Positions 48,341 to 56,620 of a DNA stretch of 64,000 bases are shown here, piece by piece (the stretch's first letter is position 1; every line of letters starts with the position of its first letter). The position numbers were made by a program, and so were the translations under genes. A model generated the notes under the pieces. The model saw only the letters and a program-made list of their open reading frames with translations, ran no database searches and was not told the DNA's origin. The DNA is taken from positions 3,034,501 to 3,098,500 of the forward strand of contig NZ_AP023081.1 of the NCBI RefSeq assembly GCF_026072635.1, read 5' to 3'. This stretch comes from Pseudomonas solani (GTDB taxonomy: Bacteria; Pseudomonadota; Gammaproteobacteria; Pseudomonadales; Pseudomonadaceae).

Positions 48341-48401
48341 CACTGTCCACAGTTTCTGTGGAACAGCCTGTGGATATCTTCTGGGTGGATCGCTGCGGAG
48401 C
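48341..48401. repeat. 61-bp structured 3' element, copy 1
   Basis: Matches the copy at 49288-49348 at about 49 of 61 positions by hand alignment. It contains CTGTCCACAG...CTGTGGAACAG, which can pair in a stem with one bulge, followed by CTGTGGATA. It starts 40 bp beyond the stop of the minus-strand HHH gene. Confidence 0.55.
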
Positions 48402-48440
48402 GGGCGGGGCGGTAGTTCTGCGTGGTCGCTCGAATTTTCG

Positions 48441-48698
48441 TCAAGCCTGGCTGGCGTGCTGCTGGGCGAAGTCGATGATGGCCTGGATGGCTGCCCGCGC
48501 CTGGGGGCTGTTGTGCCAGCAGGTGGAGCCCATCATCCGGGAAATCTGCAGGGTCAGGTCGACGGCTTCGCAGTGGGCCAGTTGCTCCAGGGTGTGCAAG
48601 CCGATCTGTTCCAGGCGGCCGACCACGGTCGGGCCCACGCCTTTGAGAGCGACCAGTTGGGCGCGGGTTTCCGGGGTGAACCCCTGTAGTGAGGTCAT
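48441..48698 (-). CDS. small helix-hairpin-helix protein
   Basis: An 85-residue protein with an HhH-type segment, LVALKGVGPTVVGRLEQIGL (residues ~15-34), followed by helices with HCEAVDLTLQISRMMG and a conserved Cys-Trp-His (STCWHNSP). It resembles the short HhH proteins annotated as 'pathogenicity locus' or mitomycin-resistance-like, whose molecular role is unknown. HhH motifs bind DNA backbone non-specifically. A good GGAAGTGCC precedes the start. It is a co-directional neighbour of the RDD gene. Confidence 0.65.
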   Translation of the reverse strand: MTSLQGFTPETRAQLVALKGVGPTVVGRLEQIGLHTLEQLAHCEAVDLTLQISRMMGSTCWHNSPQARAAIQAIIDFAQQHASQA

Positions 48699-48713
48699 GG
48701 CACTTCCTTCACG

Positions 48714-49169
48714 TCATTCCGTCGCAGTCGTTGCGGCGGGCTCTTCCATCTCGGCCATGCGCTGGCGCAGTGCGGCGAGGTCGCGGGTGGGGATGACGAA
48801 GGTGTAGGCCCAGATATCGCCCAGGCGCTGGGCGTTGCTGGACCAGATGACGGCGATGGCGGCCGGCAGCGAGCCGAGGATGAAGGGGTTGGTTTCCACC
48901 AGGCGGAAGGCGCTGCGGACCAGCACCTGCATCAGTTGCGGCGGCTCGCCGTTGGGGGCGATGACCCGGATCCGGCAGATCCATTTCCCTGGGGTGAAGC
49001 CACGCAGCAGCCACTCGCACAGCGGGAAGTACAGGAGCACCGGCAGCACGATCGCGAGCACGTGACGTGTCTGTTCGTAGAGGAGAGCGACCAGGCTGAT
49101 GATCAGTGCCTTGTCGATGATGAAGGCGAGGCTGCGCAGAGCGAGCATGCGTGTGCGGGAAACGTCCAT
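48714..49169 (-). CDS. RDD-family membrane protein
   Basis: A 151-residue inner membrane protein with the RDD arrangement. RSLAFIIDKALIISLVALL (residues ~12-30) carries the R-D pair, a second helix follows (VLAIVLPVLLYFPLCEWLL), then GFTPGKWICRIRVI and a third hydrophobic segment (PFILGSLPAAIAVIW). The ATG at 49167-49169 is chosen over an extension without conserved features. Some RDD proteins are Na+/H+ antiporters; others are uncharacterised. The gene ends 15 bp before the HHH gene start. Confidence 0.75.
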   Translation of the reverse strand: MDVSRTRMLALRSLAFIIDKALIISLVALLYEQTRHVLAIVLPVLLYFPLCEWLLRGFTPGKWICRIRVIAPNGEPPQLMQVLVRSAFRLVETNPFILGSLPAAIAVIWSSNAQRLGDIWAYTFVIPTRDLAALRQRMAEMEEPAATTATE

Positions 49170-49287
49170 GTTGCTTGGAACCAGTGGTGAAAAGGGGCGG
49201 GCAGGATAAACCAATCCCGCTGGAGCGGTGGGGCGTGTGTCACGAGGGTGGCCTGGATTTCCCGGGCTGAAGCCCGGGCTACCAAAA

Positions 49288-49348
49288 CACTGCCCACAAT
49301 TTCTGTGGGGCAAGCTGTGGATAAGTTTTGGATGGATGGCTGTGGAGC
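49288..49348. repeat. 61-bp structured 3' element, copy 2
   Basis: Second copy of the element at 48341, with the stem CTGCCCACA/TGTGGGGCA partly preserved by paired changes, and a DnaA-box-like TGTGGATAA. It begins 43 bp past the stop of the minus-strand unknown gene, the same position and orientation as copy 1 relative to the HHH gene. Confidence 0.55.
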
Positions 49349-49390
49349 CTGCCGCCTGGGAGGTTCAGGCGGCTGGTGGTTTTTCCGCCA

Positions 49391-50173
49391 CTACTGGTAT
49401 TCGCGGCACCAGGTTTCGCCGTACTCGGCCAGCATGGCCTGTTCCAGCACCTTGGCGTCGGCGGCTTCGGCGAAGCGGAACAGCACCCAGGCAAGGCTGC
49501 GCACGAGCTGGTCGCGGGTCTTGTAGTTGGGGATGTCGTGCATGGTGTCGGTGGCGTGCTTGAGCCAGGCGAACAGCTCGCGCTGTTCGGCCTCGTCGGC
49601 GCCGAGCAGGTAGATGAAGAGCATGCCGACCAGGGGCAGGCTGAGGTCGAAGTTGTCGCGGTCGAAGGTCAGGCGGGCGAAGGGCACGGTGCGCAGTACG
49701 CGGGCGATCTCGCCGTGCAGCCAGGCGTCGCCGGCGAATTCGTCCTTGAGCTTCTGCTTTTTCGCCAGCATGCCGGGCTGGTGGGCGAAGCGGCCGACCT
49801 GGGCCAGCAGCGCGAGGCGGCGGGCATGGGCGTCGAGGGTCATCTCGCCGTCGAATAGCAGGACCATTTCCCAGCGATTGAGGCGGCAGCGGGGGTAGCC
49901 GTGCTCGGCCAGCACCCCGGCGGCGTCCTTCGCCGCGCGGAAGAGCAATTGCAGGTGGTGTTCGCTGGCGGCGGGCGGCGTGCCGCCGTTGAGCAGCAGG
50001 TGGTAGTAGAAGGCCTGCAGGGTGGCGTCATCGAGCTCCTTCGGCGGCTTCTTCACCAGCGGGGTGATGCTGGGGTGGTGGCTGCAGTAGTAGCTGTTGG
50101 AGCTGTTGGACTCGGCGAAGTCGGCTTCGCCGGAAGCGATGAACTGCTGGATGATTTCCGTCTTGCTGGACAT
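49391..50173 (-). CDS. conserved hypothetical protein, 260 residues
   Basis: Begins MSSKTEIIQQFIASGEADF with Ser/Asn-rich SNSSNSYYCSHHPS, then helical segments with no signal peptide or clear membrane span. Notable blocks are HHLQLLFRAAKDAAGVLAEHGYPRCRLNRWEMVLLFDGEMTLDAHARR and LSLPLVGMLFIYLLGADEAEQRELFAWLKHA. I do not recognise the family. The ATG at 50171-50173 is chosen since the upstream extension is Pro-rich and unlike the rest. It is a lone gene between the RDD gene and the gpu cluster, with a structured 3' element 43 bp after its stop. Confidence 0.6.
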   Translation of the reverse strand: MSSKTEIIQQFIASGEADFAESNSSNSYYCSHHPSITPLVKKPPKELDDATLQAFYYHLLLNGGTPPAASEHHLQLLFRAAKDAAGVLAEHGYPRCRLNRWEMVLLFDGEMTLDAHARRLALLAQVGRFAHQPGMLAKKQKLKDEFAGDAWLHGEIARVLRTVPFARLTFDRDNFDLSLPLVGMLFIYLLGADEAEQRELFAWLKHATDTMHDIPNYKTRDQLVRSLAWVLFRFAEAADAKVLEQAMLAEYGETWCREYQ

Positions 50174-50457
50174 GGGCGTTCCCTGGTTGGCGGCGCCAGG
50201 GAGCATAGAAGGGCGGGGGAGATTTTTCCGTGCGGCGGGTGGCGTTCCCAAGGGGCAAGGCATCGCCCCGCAGGCCGCCGATGGGCGCGGCCGACAAGCG
50301 CGACGCCACGCTGATCGGTTGCCCGCTCAGCCGTACCGACGCCCTGGGTGCATGCCCACCCGGGGCAGAACTGCCGTTCGGCCTTCCTGGCTGCTGGGGG
50401 ACGGTGCTGCTGGACAGGGGCGACCCTGCTGTCGGGCTTCGCCGAGCCCCGTCCAAC

Positions 50458-51381
50458 CTACGCTTGATTGGCCAACTGGCGCTGTGCCCTCTCCAGTGCA
50501 TCGAGAAAGCCTGCCAGGGCGGCCTTGGGGGCCTGGCCCTGGCGGGTGATGCAGTGGAAGGCCGAGCGATAGGCCAGTTGCCCGGGCAGTAACGCACGCA
50601 GTTGGTTTCGGTCCACCCAGTGAGCGGCGTAGTGCGTGGGCAGGTAGCCCAGGTAGGTGCCGGAGAAAATCAGGGTGGCGATGGCTTCCATCGCGTAGGC
50701 GCTGACCGTTTGGGTGAAGTGCAGGCCGTGGGGCCGCTGGTTTTCCGTCAGGTAGCCACGGCCTACGTACTCCGCCGCGCAAATGTCCGCCAGGCTCAGG
50801 TCCGCTTCGGCGCGGTGGAACAGGGGATGGCCGGCGGAGCAGTAGAGGTTCTGCTCTTCCTCGAACAGCGGCTGGTAGTTGAGGCCTGACAACTGGTGAT
50901 GGAACGCGCCGATGGCCAGATGCAGGCGTTCTTCCAGGACCGCGCGTTCCAGTTCATCGGGGCGCAGCATGTGCAGGTTCAGGCGTACCTCGGGCAGGCG
51001 CTGGCGGAACAGCCTTATGGCCAGCGGCAGGGGGGCGCGCTCGAAGCTGATGAGGCTGTCCACCGTGCCGATCTGCAGGCTTTCCCTGGCCATCCCCCCG
51101 AGGCGGTTGGCCTGGGTGCGGAAGCGTTCGATATCGCCGAACAGCAGTTGTGCCAGGTCGAACAGTTCCTGGCCTTCCTCGGTCAGCTGGAAGCCGCTGT
51201 TGCCGCGCCGGCACAGGGAGCATCCGAGGCGTTCTTCCAGATCGCGGACCACCACGCTCAGGCGCGACAGGCTGGTGTTGAGGCTGGCCTGGGCCGCGGT
51301 GAAGCCTCCCGCGTCGACGATGGCGCAGAAGACCCGCAGCATGCGGAGGTCGATATCGGAAATGTTGCCCAGCATGCCCAC
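50458..51381 (-). CDS. gpuR: LysR-family regulator, GpuR-like
   Basis: A 307-residue LysR protein with winged HTH at residues ~9-68 (LRVFCAIVDAGGFTAAQASLNTSLSRLSVVVRDLEERLG) and an effector domain (~95-300). In P. aeruginosa gpuR (PA0289) follows gpuA and gpuP and activates them in response to 3-guanidinopropionate. The same order and direction are found here (gpuP, gpuA, gpuR on the minus strand), so the name rests on context. It starts about 70 bp after the gpuA stop. Confidence 0.78.
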   Translation of the reverse strand: MGMLGNISDIDLRMLRVFCAIVDAGGFTAAQASLNTSLSRLSVVVRDLEERLGCSLCRRGNSGFQLTEEGQELFDLAQLLFGDIERFRTQANRLGGMARESLQIGTVDSLISFERAPLPLAIRLFRQRLPEVRLNLHMLRPDELERAVLEERLHLAIGAFHHQLSGLNYQPLFEEEQNLYCSAGHPLFHRAEADLSLADICAAEYVGRGYLTENQRPHGLHFTQTVSAYAMEAIATLIFSGTYLGYLPTHYAAHWVDRNQLRALLPGQLAYRSAFHCITRQGQAPKAALAGFLDALERAQRQLANQA

Positions 51382-51451
51382 CTCCAGGCCGGTTGCCGGG
51401 GCCGTCTGTGGCGCGGTCCCGGCATGAGCCTACCAACTCGTGGCGGTGGGG

Positions 51452-52405
51452 TCAGCGGGTCGCGATGGCGTCGGCGAGGATGCACATCAGTTCGAACATC
51501 ATGGTGGCGCCCACCAGGGCTGTCGCCCCGCCCTGGTCGAACGGCGGGGAGACTTCCACGACGTCGGCACCGATCAGGTTCAGGCCACGCAGGCCACGGA
51601 TCATCTGCTGGGCCTGGAGGGTGGTCATGCCGCCGATTTCCGGGGTTCCGGTGCCGGGCGCGAAGGCCGGGTCGAGGACGTCGACGTCGAAGCTGATGTA
51701 GGTAGGGCCGTCACCCACGACCCGGCGTGCCTCCGCCAGGGTGGCTTGGACGCCGAGTTCGGCGAACTCCTCCATGTGGATCACGCGTATGCCGCATTCC
51801 TCGGCGAAGGCTTCGTCCTCGGCAGAGTAGATGGAGCCGCGAATACCGATCTGCACGGTGCGCTTGGGGTCCAGCAGACCCTCCTCCACGGCGCGGCGGA
51901 AGGGGGTGCCATGGGTGTAGGGGTTGTCGCCGAAGTAGCGGTCGTTGGTGTCGGAGTGCGCGTCGAAGTGGATCATGCCGATGGGGCGATGGTGGGCCAG
52001 GGCGCGGAAGATCGGCAGGGTCACCAGGTGGTCTCCGCCCACCGACAGGGGCACGGTCCCCGCCTGGTGGATTTCACGGAAGAAGCCCTCGATGCGCTTG
52101 AGCGAATCGAGCAGGTCGATGGGGTTGACGGGGCTATCGCCGAGGTCGCCGATGCGCACCAGGTCATAGGGTGCGATGCGGCTGACGTGGTGCACCTTGC
52201 GCATCAGGCTGGACATGTTGCGCACTTCGCGCGGGCCGTGACGGGCGCCGGCGCGGTTGGTGGTGCCGCCGTCCCAGGGAACACCCACCAGGGCGAGTTG
52301 CAGGTCGGCCGGGTCGTCGAAGATCGGCAGGCGCATGAAGCTCGGGATGCCGGCGAAGCGTGGTATGAGCGCGGCATCGAGCGGCTGCGGGAAGTCATGG
52401 GTCAT
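51452..52405 (-). CDS. gpuA: ureohydrolase, 3-guanidinopropionase-like (GpuA)
   Basis: A 317-residue arginase/agmatinase-family enzyme. The binuclear Mn ligands are visible in SVGGDHLVT (~residue 121), MIHFDAHSDTND (~145-155) and YISFDVDVLDPAFAPGTG (~232-249). GpuA hydrolyses 3-guanidinopropionate to beta-alanine and urea. The closest alternative is guanidinobutyrase (GbuA), or agmatinase; linkage to a sodium symporter and a LysR regulator in the gpu order favours GpuA. It lies 49 bp after the symporter stop. Confidence 0.78.
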   Translation of the reverse strand: MTHDFPQPLDAALIPRFAGIPSFMRLPIFDDPADLQLALVGVPWDGGTTNRAGARHGPREVRNMSSLMRKVHHVSRIAPYDLVRIGDLGDSPVNPIDLLDSLKRIEGFFREIHQAGTVPLSVGGDHLVTLPIFRALAHHRPIGMIHFDAHSDTNDRYFGDNPYTHGTPFRRAVEEGLLDPKRTVQIGIRGSIYSAEDEAFAEECGIRVIHMEEFAELGVQATLAEARRVVGDGPTYISFDVDVLDPAFAPGTGTPEIGGMTTLQAQQMIRGLRGLNLIGADVVEVSPPFDQGGATALVGATMMFELMCILADAIATR

Positions 52406-52454
52406 GGGCTCTATCTCACGGGTAGAGGGCGCCGCGTGGGCGCCCTGGATGGTT

Positions 52455-53840
52455 TCAATCGGTTGCGGTGCGCAGGGCAGGAGCGGGTTGGGTCAGCAGG
52501 CTGGTGGCCACGAAGGTCAGCAGGCTGACGAGGAGGCCGTAGTAGATGGGGGTGTTGGCCAGGATGCCGTCACGGACCATGAAGGCGATGACGGTGAGGC
52601 TGCCGGTGACCATGCAGGCCATCGCGCCCACGGCGGATGCGCGGCGCCACACCAGGGCGCCCATGATCGGTACGAGCAGGCCGCCCACCAGCAGGTTGTA
52701 GGCGATGGAGAGGCCGGCGATGACGTCGTTGACCAGGCAGGCCATGGCCAGCATCGCCGCGCCGAGGGTGAAGGTTATCCACCGGCTGCTGGCCAGGTGG
52801 TCTTCGCCGTTGCGACTGAGAAAGCGGCTGTATATGTCTTCCTTGAGTACGGTCGCTGCGGCCAGCAGGCAGGCGCTGGCAGTGGACATGATGGCGGCCA
52901 GGGCGGCAGCCACCACGAGGCCGCGCAGGCCGGCTGGGAGTAGGTTGCGGGTGATCTCGGCGAAGGCGTTCTCGGCCACCGACAGGTCCGGCAGCAGCAG
53001 CCGGGTGGCGGCACCGATGAGCGCGCAGGCGCCGCCATAGAGCATGCAGTAGACCCCTGCGCCGAGGCCGGCGTAGCGCACCACGCCCTCGCTGCGGGCG
53101 GTGAACAGGCGCTGCCAGATGTCCTGGCCGATCAGCGCGCCGAAGAAGTAGAGCAGGAAGTAGGCGGCGATGGTGTCCAGGCCGATGTTGCCCAGCTCGA
53201 AGAAGCCCGCCGGCAGGTTGGCCTGCATCGCCGCCAGGCCACCGGCCTCGCCCACGCTGATGGGCAGCAGGACGAAGAAGATGCCCAGCGTCATGATCAC
53301 GAACTGGATGATGTCGGTGAGCGTCAGCGACCACATGCCGCCGATCACGGAGTAGAAGATCACCAGCCCGCCGCCGCAGAGGATGGCGGGGATGCGCGGA
53401 ATGTCGAATACCACCTCGGTGACCGAGCCGATGGCGATGGTGGCGGTTACGGCCACCATCAGGTCGTAGGCCACCATGACGATGCCGCCGATCAGGCGCG
53501 AGGAGGCCTGGTATCGCTGTTCGAGGATCTGGGTGACGGTGAAGACCCTCAGCTGGGCTATCTGCCGCGAGAACACCAGGCTGAGTACGATGATGCCCAG
53601 CCCCAGCATGAAGACCAGCCAGAGACCGGATACCCCGTACTGGTAGCCCAGGCGCACCGAGCCGATGGTGGACGCCCCGCCCAGCATCACCGCCGAGAGC
53701 GTGCCGAGGTAGAGGACTGGCCCGAGGCGTCGCCCGGCCAGGAGAAAATCATCACGGGTCCTGGCCTTGCGCATGCCCCACCAGCCGAGGCCCGCCATCA
53801 CCAGCACGTAAATCAACATCGTCACGTAGTCGACCGCCAT
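52455..53840 (-). CDS. gpuP: sodium:solute symporter, GpuP-like
   Basis: A 461-residue SSS-family transporter with about 13 hydrophobic segments. It has the family's N-terminal R-T-RDDFLLAGRRLG (~residues 27-40), GGASTIGSVRLGYQYG, and IMSTASACLLAAATVLKEDIYSRF (~residue 318-341). First gene of the gpuP-gpuA-gpuR order, so the likely cargo is a guanidino acid such as 3-guanidinopropionate. A ribosome-binding sequence AAGGAGCAGCACC precedes the ATG. Confidence 0.8.
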   Translation of the reverse strand: MAVDYVTMLIYVLVMAGLGWWGMRKARTRDDFLLAGRRLGPVLYLGTLSAVMLGGASTIGSVRLGYQYGVSGLWLVFMLGLGIIVLSLVFSRQIAQLRVFTVTQILEQRYQASSRLIGGIVMVAYDLMVAVTATIAIGSVTEVVFDIPRIPAILCGGGLVIFYSVIGGMWSLTLTDIIQFVIMTLGIFFVLLPISVGEAGGLAAMQANLPAGFFELGNIGLDTIAAYFLLYFFGALIGQDIWQRLFTARSEGVVRYAGLGAGVYCMLYGGACALIGAATRLLLPDLSVAENAFAEITRNLLPAGLRGLVVAAALAAIMSTASACLLAAATVLKEDIYSRFLSRNGEDHLASSRWITFTLGAAMLAMACLVNDVIAGLSIAYNLLVGGLLVPIMGALVWRRASAVGAMACMVTGSLTVIAFMVRDGILANTPIYYGLLVSLLTFVATSLLTQPAPALRTATD

Positions 53841-54185
53841 GGTGCTGCTCCTTTGTTGTTTTTCTAGTTCGGGTCCGCCCTGACGGCGGGTCTGGCGAGG
53901 ATAGGAGGGGTGGCGTGCGGAACAACATCACCGCGATGGCAAGCTGGGTTGCGCCAGGCGGCAAGTAGGGCAGGTGGTGAGTGGAAGAAGCGGGATTCAG
54001 CCGAGGCCAGGCTCCTACGAGCGCAGCGCGCGGGTGTTCCCGTGCGGGTCGTGCAGTGGGCCCGCGCGTTCGCGAGGGTGACGCCGTGAAGGTGCCGGGG
54101 CGCGGACCGGCTCGGCGGCGCTGGTTTTTCCCCGGGCGCTATGCGCAAATGCCTGCCGACTTCCCACACCATACGGCTCCTTTCC
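53841..54185. other. intergenic region between gpuP and the WYL regulator
   Basis: Divergent gap of 345 bp. It contains TTGCGCCAGGCGGCAA (53949-53964), a dyad of LysR-like spacing about 110 bp upstream of gpuP, and overlapping GGCAA/TTGC half-sites from 53938. A REP-like GCTCCTACGAGCGCAGCGCG is near 54011. No gene is supported; promoters could not be placed. Confidence 0.4.
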
Positions 54186-54917
54186 ATGCGCAAGGCCGAT
54201 CGCCTGTTCCAGGTCGTCAACCTGATCCGTACCCACCAGCCCATCACCGCCCAGCGCCTGGCGGAACGGCTGGGAGTTTCCACGCGCACCATCTATCGCT
54301 ACGTGGACGACCTGTCCCTGAGCGGCATCCCGATCTACGGCGAGGCCGGCGTGGGGTATGCGCTGGACGAGCATTTCGAGCTGCCGCCCCTGGCGCTCAA
54401 CCGCGACGAACTGGACGCCCTGCTGCTGGGCGTGGAGCTGATCTCGCGCACCGTGGGCGACGAGATGGCCGATGCCGCGCGCTCGCTGCTGAGCAAGATC
54501 CAGGCAGTGGTGCCCGAGCATGCCCTCGACCCGCAAAGCGCACCGGTGCGGGCCTTCGTCAGCCCCTTCACCCCGGAGCAGTTGCGCCACTGGGACAGCC
54601 TGCGGCGTGCCATCGGCGAGCAGGCGGCGGTGCGCATCGACTACCTGAGCCTGGACGAACGCGCCTCGCAACGGGTGATCTTCCCCCTCGGCCTGTTCTA
54701 CTGGGTGGGCAAGTGGACGGTGGGCGCCTGGTGCGTGCTGCGCGGCGAGTACCGCGATTTCCGTGTCGACCGCATCCGCAATCTGGCGCGCCTGGCCGAC
54801 GCGCCGCCGCTGCCGGAGGGCCTCAGCCTGGCCAGCTACATGCGCCACCGCAGTTGCGAGGCGCAGGTGCAAGAGGCGCAGGCCACTGACAGAACGTTGT
54901 CAGCAGAGGAGGCATAG
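54186..54917 (+). CDS. WYL-domain (YafY-type) transcriptional regulator
   Basis: A 243-residue regulator with an N-terminal HTH_11 domain (residues ~1-60; RLAERLGVSTRTIYRYVDDL) and a WYL domain (~130-225) bearing AVRIDYLSLDERASQRVIFPLGLFYWVGKW and WCVLRGEYRDFRVDRIRN. WYL domains bind nucleotide or other ligands. It starts at ATG 54186; a 45-bp in-frame extension is less likely. It precedes by 35 bp the monooxygenase gene, a pairing that suggests regulation of that gene. Confidence 0.85.
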   Translation: MRKADRLFQVVNLIRTHQPITAQRLAERLGVSTRTIYRYVDDLSLSGIPIYGEAGVGYALDEHFELPPLALNRDELDALLLGVELISRTVGDEMADAARSLLSKIQAVVPEHALDPQSAPVRAFVSPFTPEQLRHWDSLRRAIGEQAAVRIDYLSLDERASQRVIFPLGLFYWVGKWTVGAWCVLRGEYRDFRVDRIRNLARLADAPPLPEGLSLASYMRHRSCEAQVQEAQATDRTLSAEEA

Positions 54918-54952
54918 GCTGGGCCGTCTCAACCAACGGAAGGGCGATCGCC

Positions 54953-55255
54953 ATGCAAGATTCTTCGGTATTGGAACTGGTGCTGTTCAAGACTAAACCC
55001 GGCCGCGAAGAGCGCATCGCCGAAATCCGTGCCGGTGTGCGCGAGGCCCTGAAGACCTGCGACGGCTTCCTGGGCTTTCGCAGCTTCATTTCGGTGGAAG
55101 GCAGCCATGTGTTCGCCGACCTCGCCGAGTGGTCGTCCCACGAGAACGCGCTCAGTGCGGCACGCGCCTTCAACGGCGCCGACCCGCGCTTCCAGCCCTA
55201 CATGCGCGAGATCAAGGAAGTGATCTTCATGGGGCACTTCAGCCCGGGCGAGTAG
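54953..55255 (+). CDS. antibiotic biosynthesis monooxygenase (ABM) domain protein
   Basis: A 100-residue dimeric alpha-beta barrel protein of the ABM family. LELVLFKTKPGREERIAEIRAGVREAL is the first strand-helix unit and a FIS...FADLAEWSS block the second. Members include heme-degrading and quinone-oxidising monooxygenases and also proteins without known activity. No conserved catalytic residue can be named. A bidirectional terminator follows at 55289. Confidence 0.75.
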   Translation: MQDSSVLELVLFKTKPGREERIAEIRAGVREALKTCDGFLGFRSFISVEGSHVFADLAEWSSHENALSAARAFNGADPRFQPYMREIKEVIFMGHFSPGE

Positions 55256-55288
55256 CCCGGCGTCCCGGCGGCGGTTTCTGCAGGCATG

Positions 55289-55318
55289 AAAAAGCCCGGC
55301 AATATGCCGGGCTTTTTG
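55289..55318. terminator. bidirectional terminator between ABM gene and yjdM
   Basis: AAAAAGCCCGGC / GCCGGGCTTTTT hairpin with A- and T-runs on both sides, placed between two convergent genes. Confidence 0.88.
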
Positions 55319-55333
55319 CTGCCTGAGAAGGGC

Positions 55334-55675
55334 TCAGACCTTGCGCACGAATTCCGACTTCAGCTTCATCGCGCCGATGCCGTCGATCTTGCAGTCGATG
55401 TCGTGGTCGCCATCCACCAGGCGGATGCCCTTGACCTTGGTGCCGACCTTCACCACCAGGGACGAGCCCTTGACCTTGAGGTCCTTGATCACGGTGATGG
55501 TGTCGCCGTCCTGCAGGACGTTGCCGACGGAGTCCTTGATCACCTTGCCTTCATCGGCCGGCGCGTCGGCGGCGTTGGCGGACCATTCGTGGGCGCACTC
55601 CGGGCAGACCAGGTTCTGGCCGTCTTCATAGGTGTATTCGGAGTTGCATTGGGGGCAGGGGGGCAGGGTGCTCAC
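55334..55675 (-). CDS. yjdM: YjdM/PhnA-family zinc-ribbon protein
   Basis: A 113-residue protein with an N-terminal zinc ribbon (PPCPQCNSEYTYEDG...LVCPECAHEW, residues ~6-30) and the C-terminal PhnA domain (DGDTITVIKDLKVKGSS...VKVGTKVKGIRLVDGDHDIDCKIDG). Though named for phosphonate use, E. coli YjdM is not part of the phosphonate pathway and its function is unknown. No phn genes are nearby. It is convergent with the ABM gene. Confidence 0.9.
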   Translation of the reverse strand: MSTLPPCPQCNSEYTYEDGQNLVCPECAHEWSANAADAPADEGKVIKDSVGNVLQDGDTITVIKDLKVKGSSLVVKVGTKVKGIRLVDGDHDIDCKIDGIGAMKLKSEFVRKV

Positions 55676-55915
55676 GGCGTATCTCGCAATCGGGTGAAAA
55701 AAAGACCGCAGATTATATAAGGTTTTAGTGGTCGCTGTCGGGGGTGGCGTAATGATGGCCCTTGTATTGGGCTGCTTACCGGCTTGACCAAGGCTAAATA
55801 TTTCCCGGCTGCCGCCTTGCTAGCCTGCCGCAGGTAAACCCATGCCCGGGACGTACAAGGCGTGGAACCAGTCCGATGGCGATGGAGTGCCTGCCGTTCC
55901 TGCGGGGGGGAATCG

Positions 55916-56620
55916 ATGTTTCAACGTGTCCTGTGGAAGCTCATGCCGAAGTCGCAGCGGGCCTTCCTGCTGGGGCGGATGGCGGTGGTCGACCGCGCCG
56001 CCGTCAACCGCTCCATGTCGGGCAACCTGCGCTACCCGGAGCCTTTCCGGCGCCAGGGCTGCCTATTCATCCACGTGCCCAAATGCGCTGGCTCCAGCGT
56101 GGGCGATGCGCTGTTCGGCGGCTGGCGCGCCGGGCACCTGCCGCTGTACTGGTACGAGCAGCAGTTCCCTACCGAATACGCCACGGCCTTCAAGTTCAGC
56201 TTCGTCCGCGACCCACTGGAGCGTGCCTTCTCGGCCTACGTCTACCTGCGTGGCAACGAACTGCGTCCGCGCCACCAGGCGGCCAAGCGGTTGGTCAGCA
56301 GTTACCAGGGCTTCGATGACTTCGTCGCCCGCTGGCTGCATGTGGATAACGTGCGGCGGCAGATCCACTTCGCCCCGCAGACCGACTTCCTGATGGATTC
56401 CCTCGGCCACCTGGCGCTGGATTTCATCGGCTATCAGGAACACCTGGAGCGCGATTTCACGGCGCTCTGCGAGCTGCTAGGCTGCAATCGGACGCTGCCT
56501 CACTCCAATCCCTCGCTACGGCGCGAGGTGCTGCCGGTGAAGGACATCTGCACGGCGCGCACGCGGGAGATCGTGCGCCGGGTTTACCAACGTGACTACG
56601 AGTTGCTCGGCTATGCATAA
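55916..56620 (+). CDS. sulfotransferase family 2 protein
   Basis: A 234-residue PAPS-dependent sulfotransferase. The 5'-phosphosulfate-binding loop is FIHVPKCAGSS (residues ~51-61) and the 3'-phosphate-binding motif is FVRDPLERAFSAY (~97-108), both canonical for Sulfotransfer_2 enzymes of carbohydrate type. ATG 55916 is preceded by GGGGGGAATCG; an in-frame start 54 bp earlier is less likely. The start codon of the APS kinase gene lies inside its last codons, indicating that PAPS supply is coupled to the sulfotransferase. The acceptor is unknown. Confidence 0.85.
   Translation: MFQRVLWKLMPKSQRAFLLGRMAVVDRAAVNRSMSGNLRYPEPFRRQGCLFIHVPKCAGSSVGDALFGGWRAGHLPLYWYEQQFPTEYATAFKFSFVRDPLERAFSAYVYLRGNELRPRHQAAKRLVSSYQGFDDFVARWLHVDNVRRQIHFAPQTDFLMDSLGHLALDFIGYQEHLERDFTALCELLGCNRTLPHSNPSLRREVLPVKDICTARTREIVRRVYQRDYELLGYA

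Noticed and set aside
49315..49325. DnaA box as evidence of an origin
   Set aside because: It is an isolated box inside a repeated 3' element; no dnaA, dnaN or box cluster is in the window.
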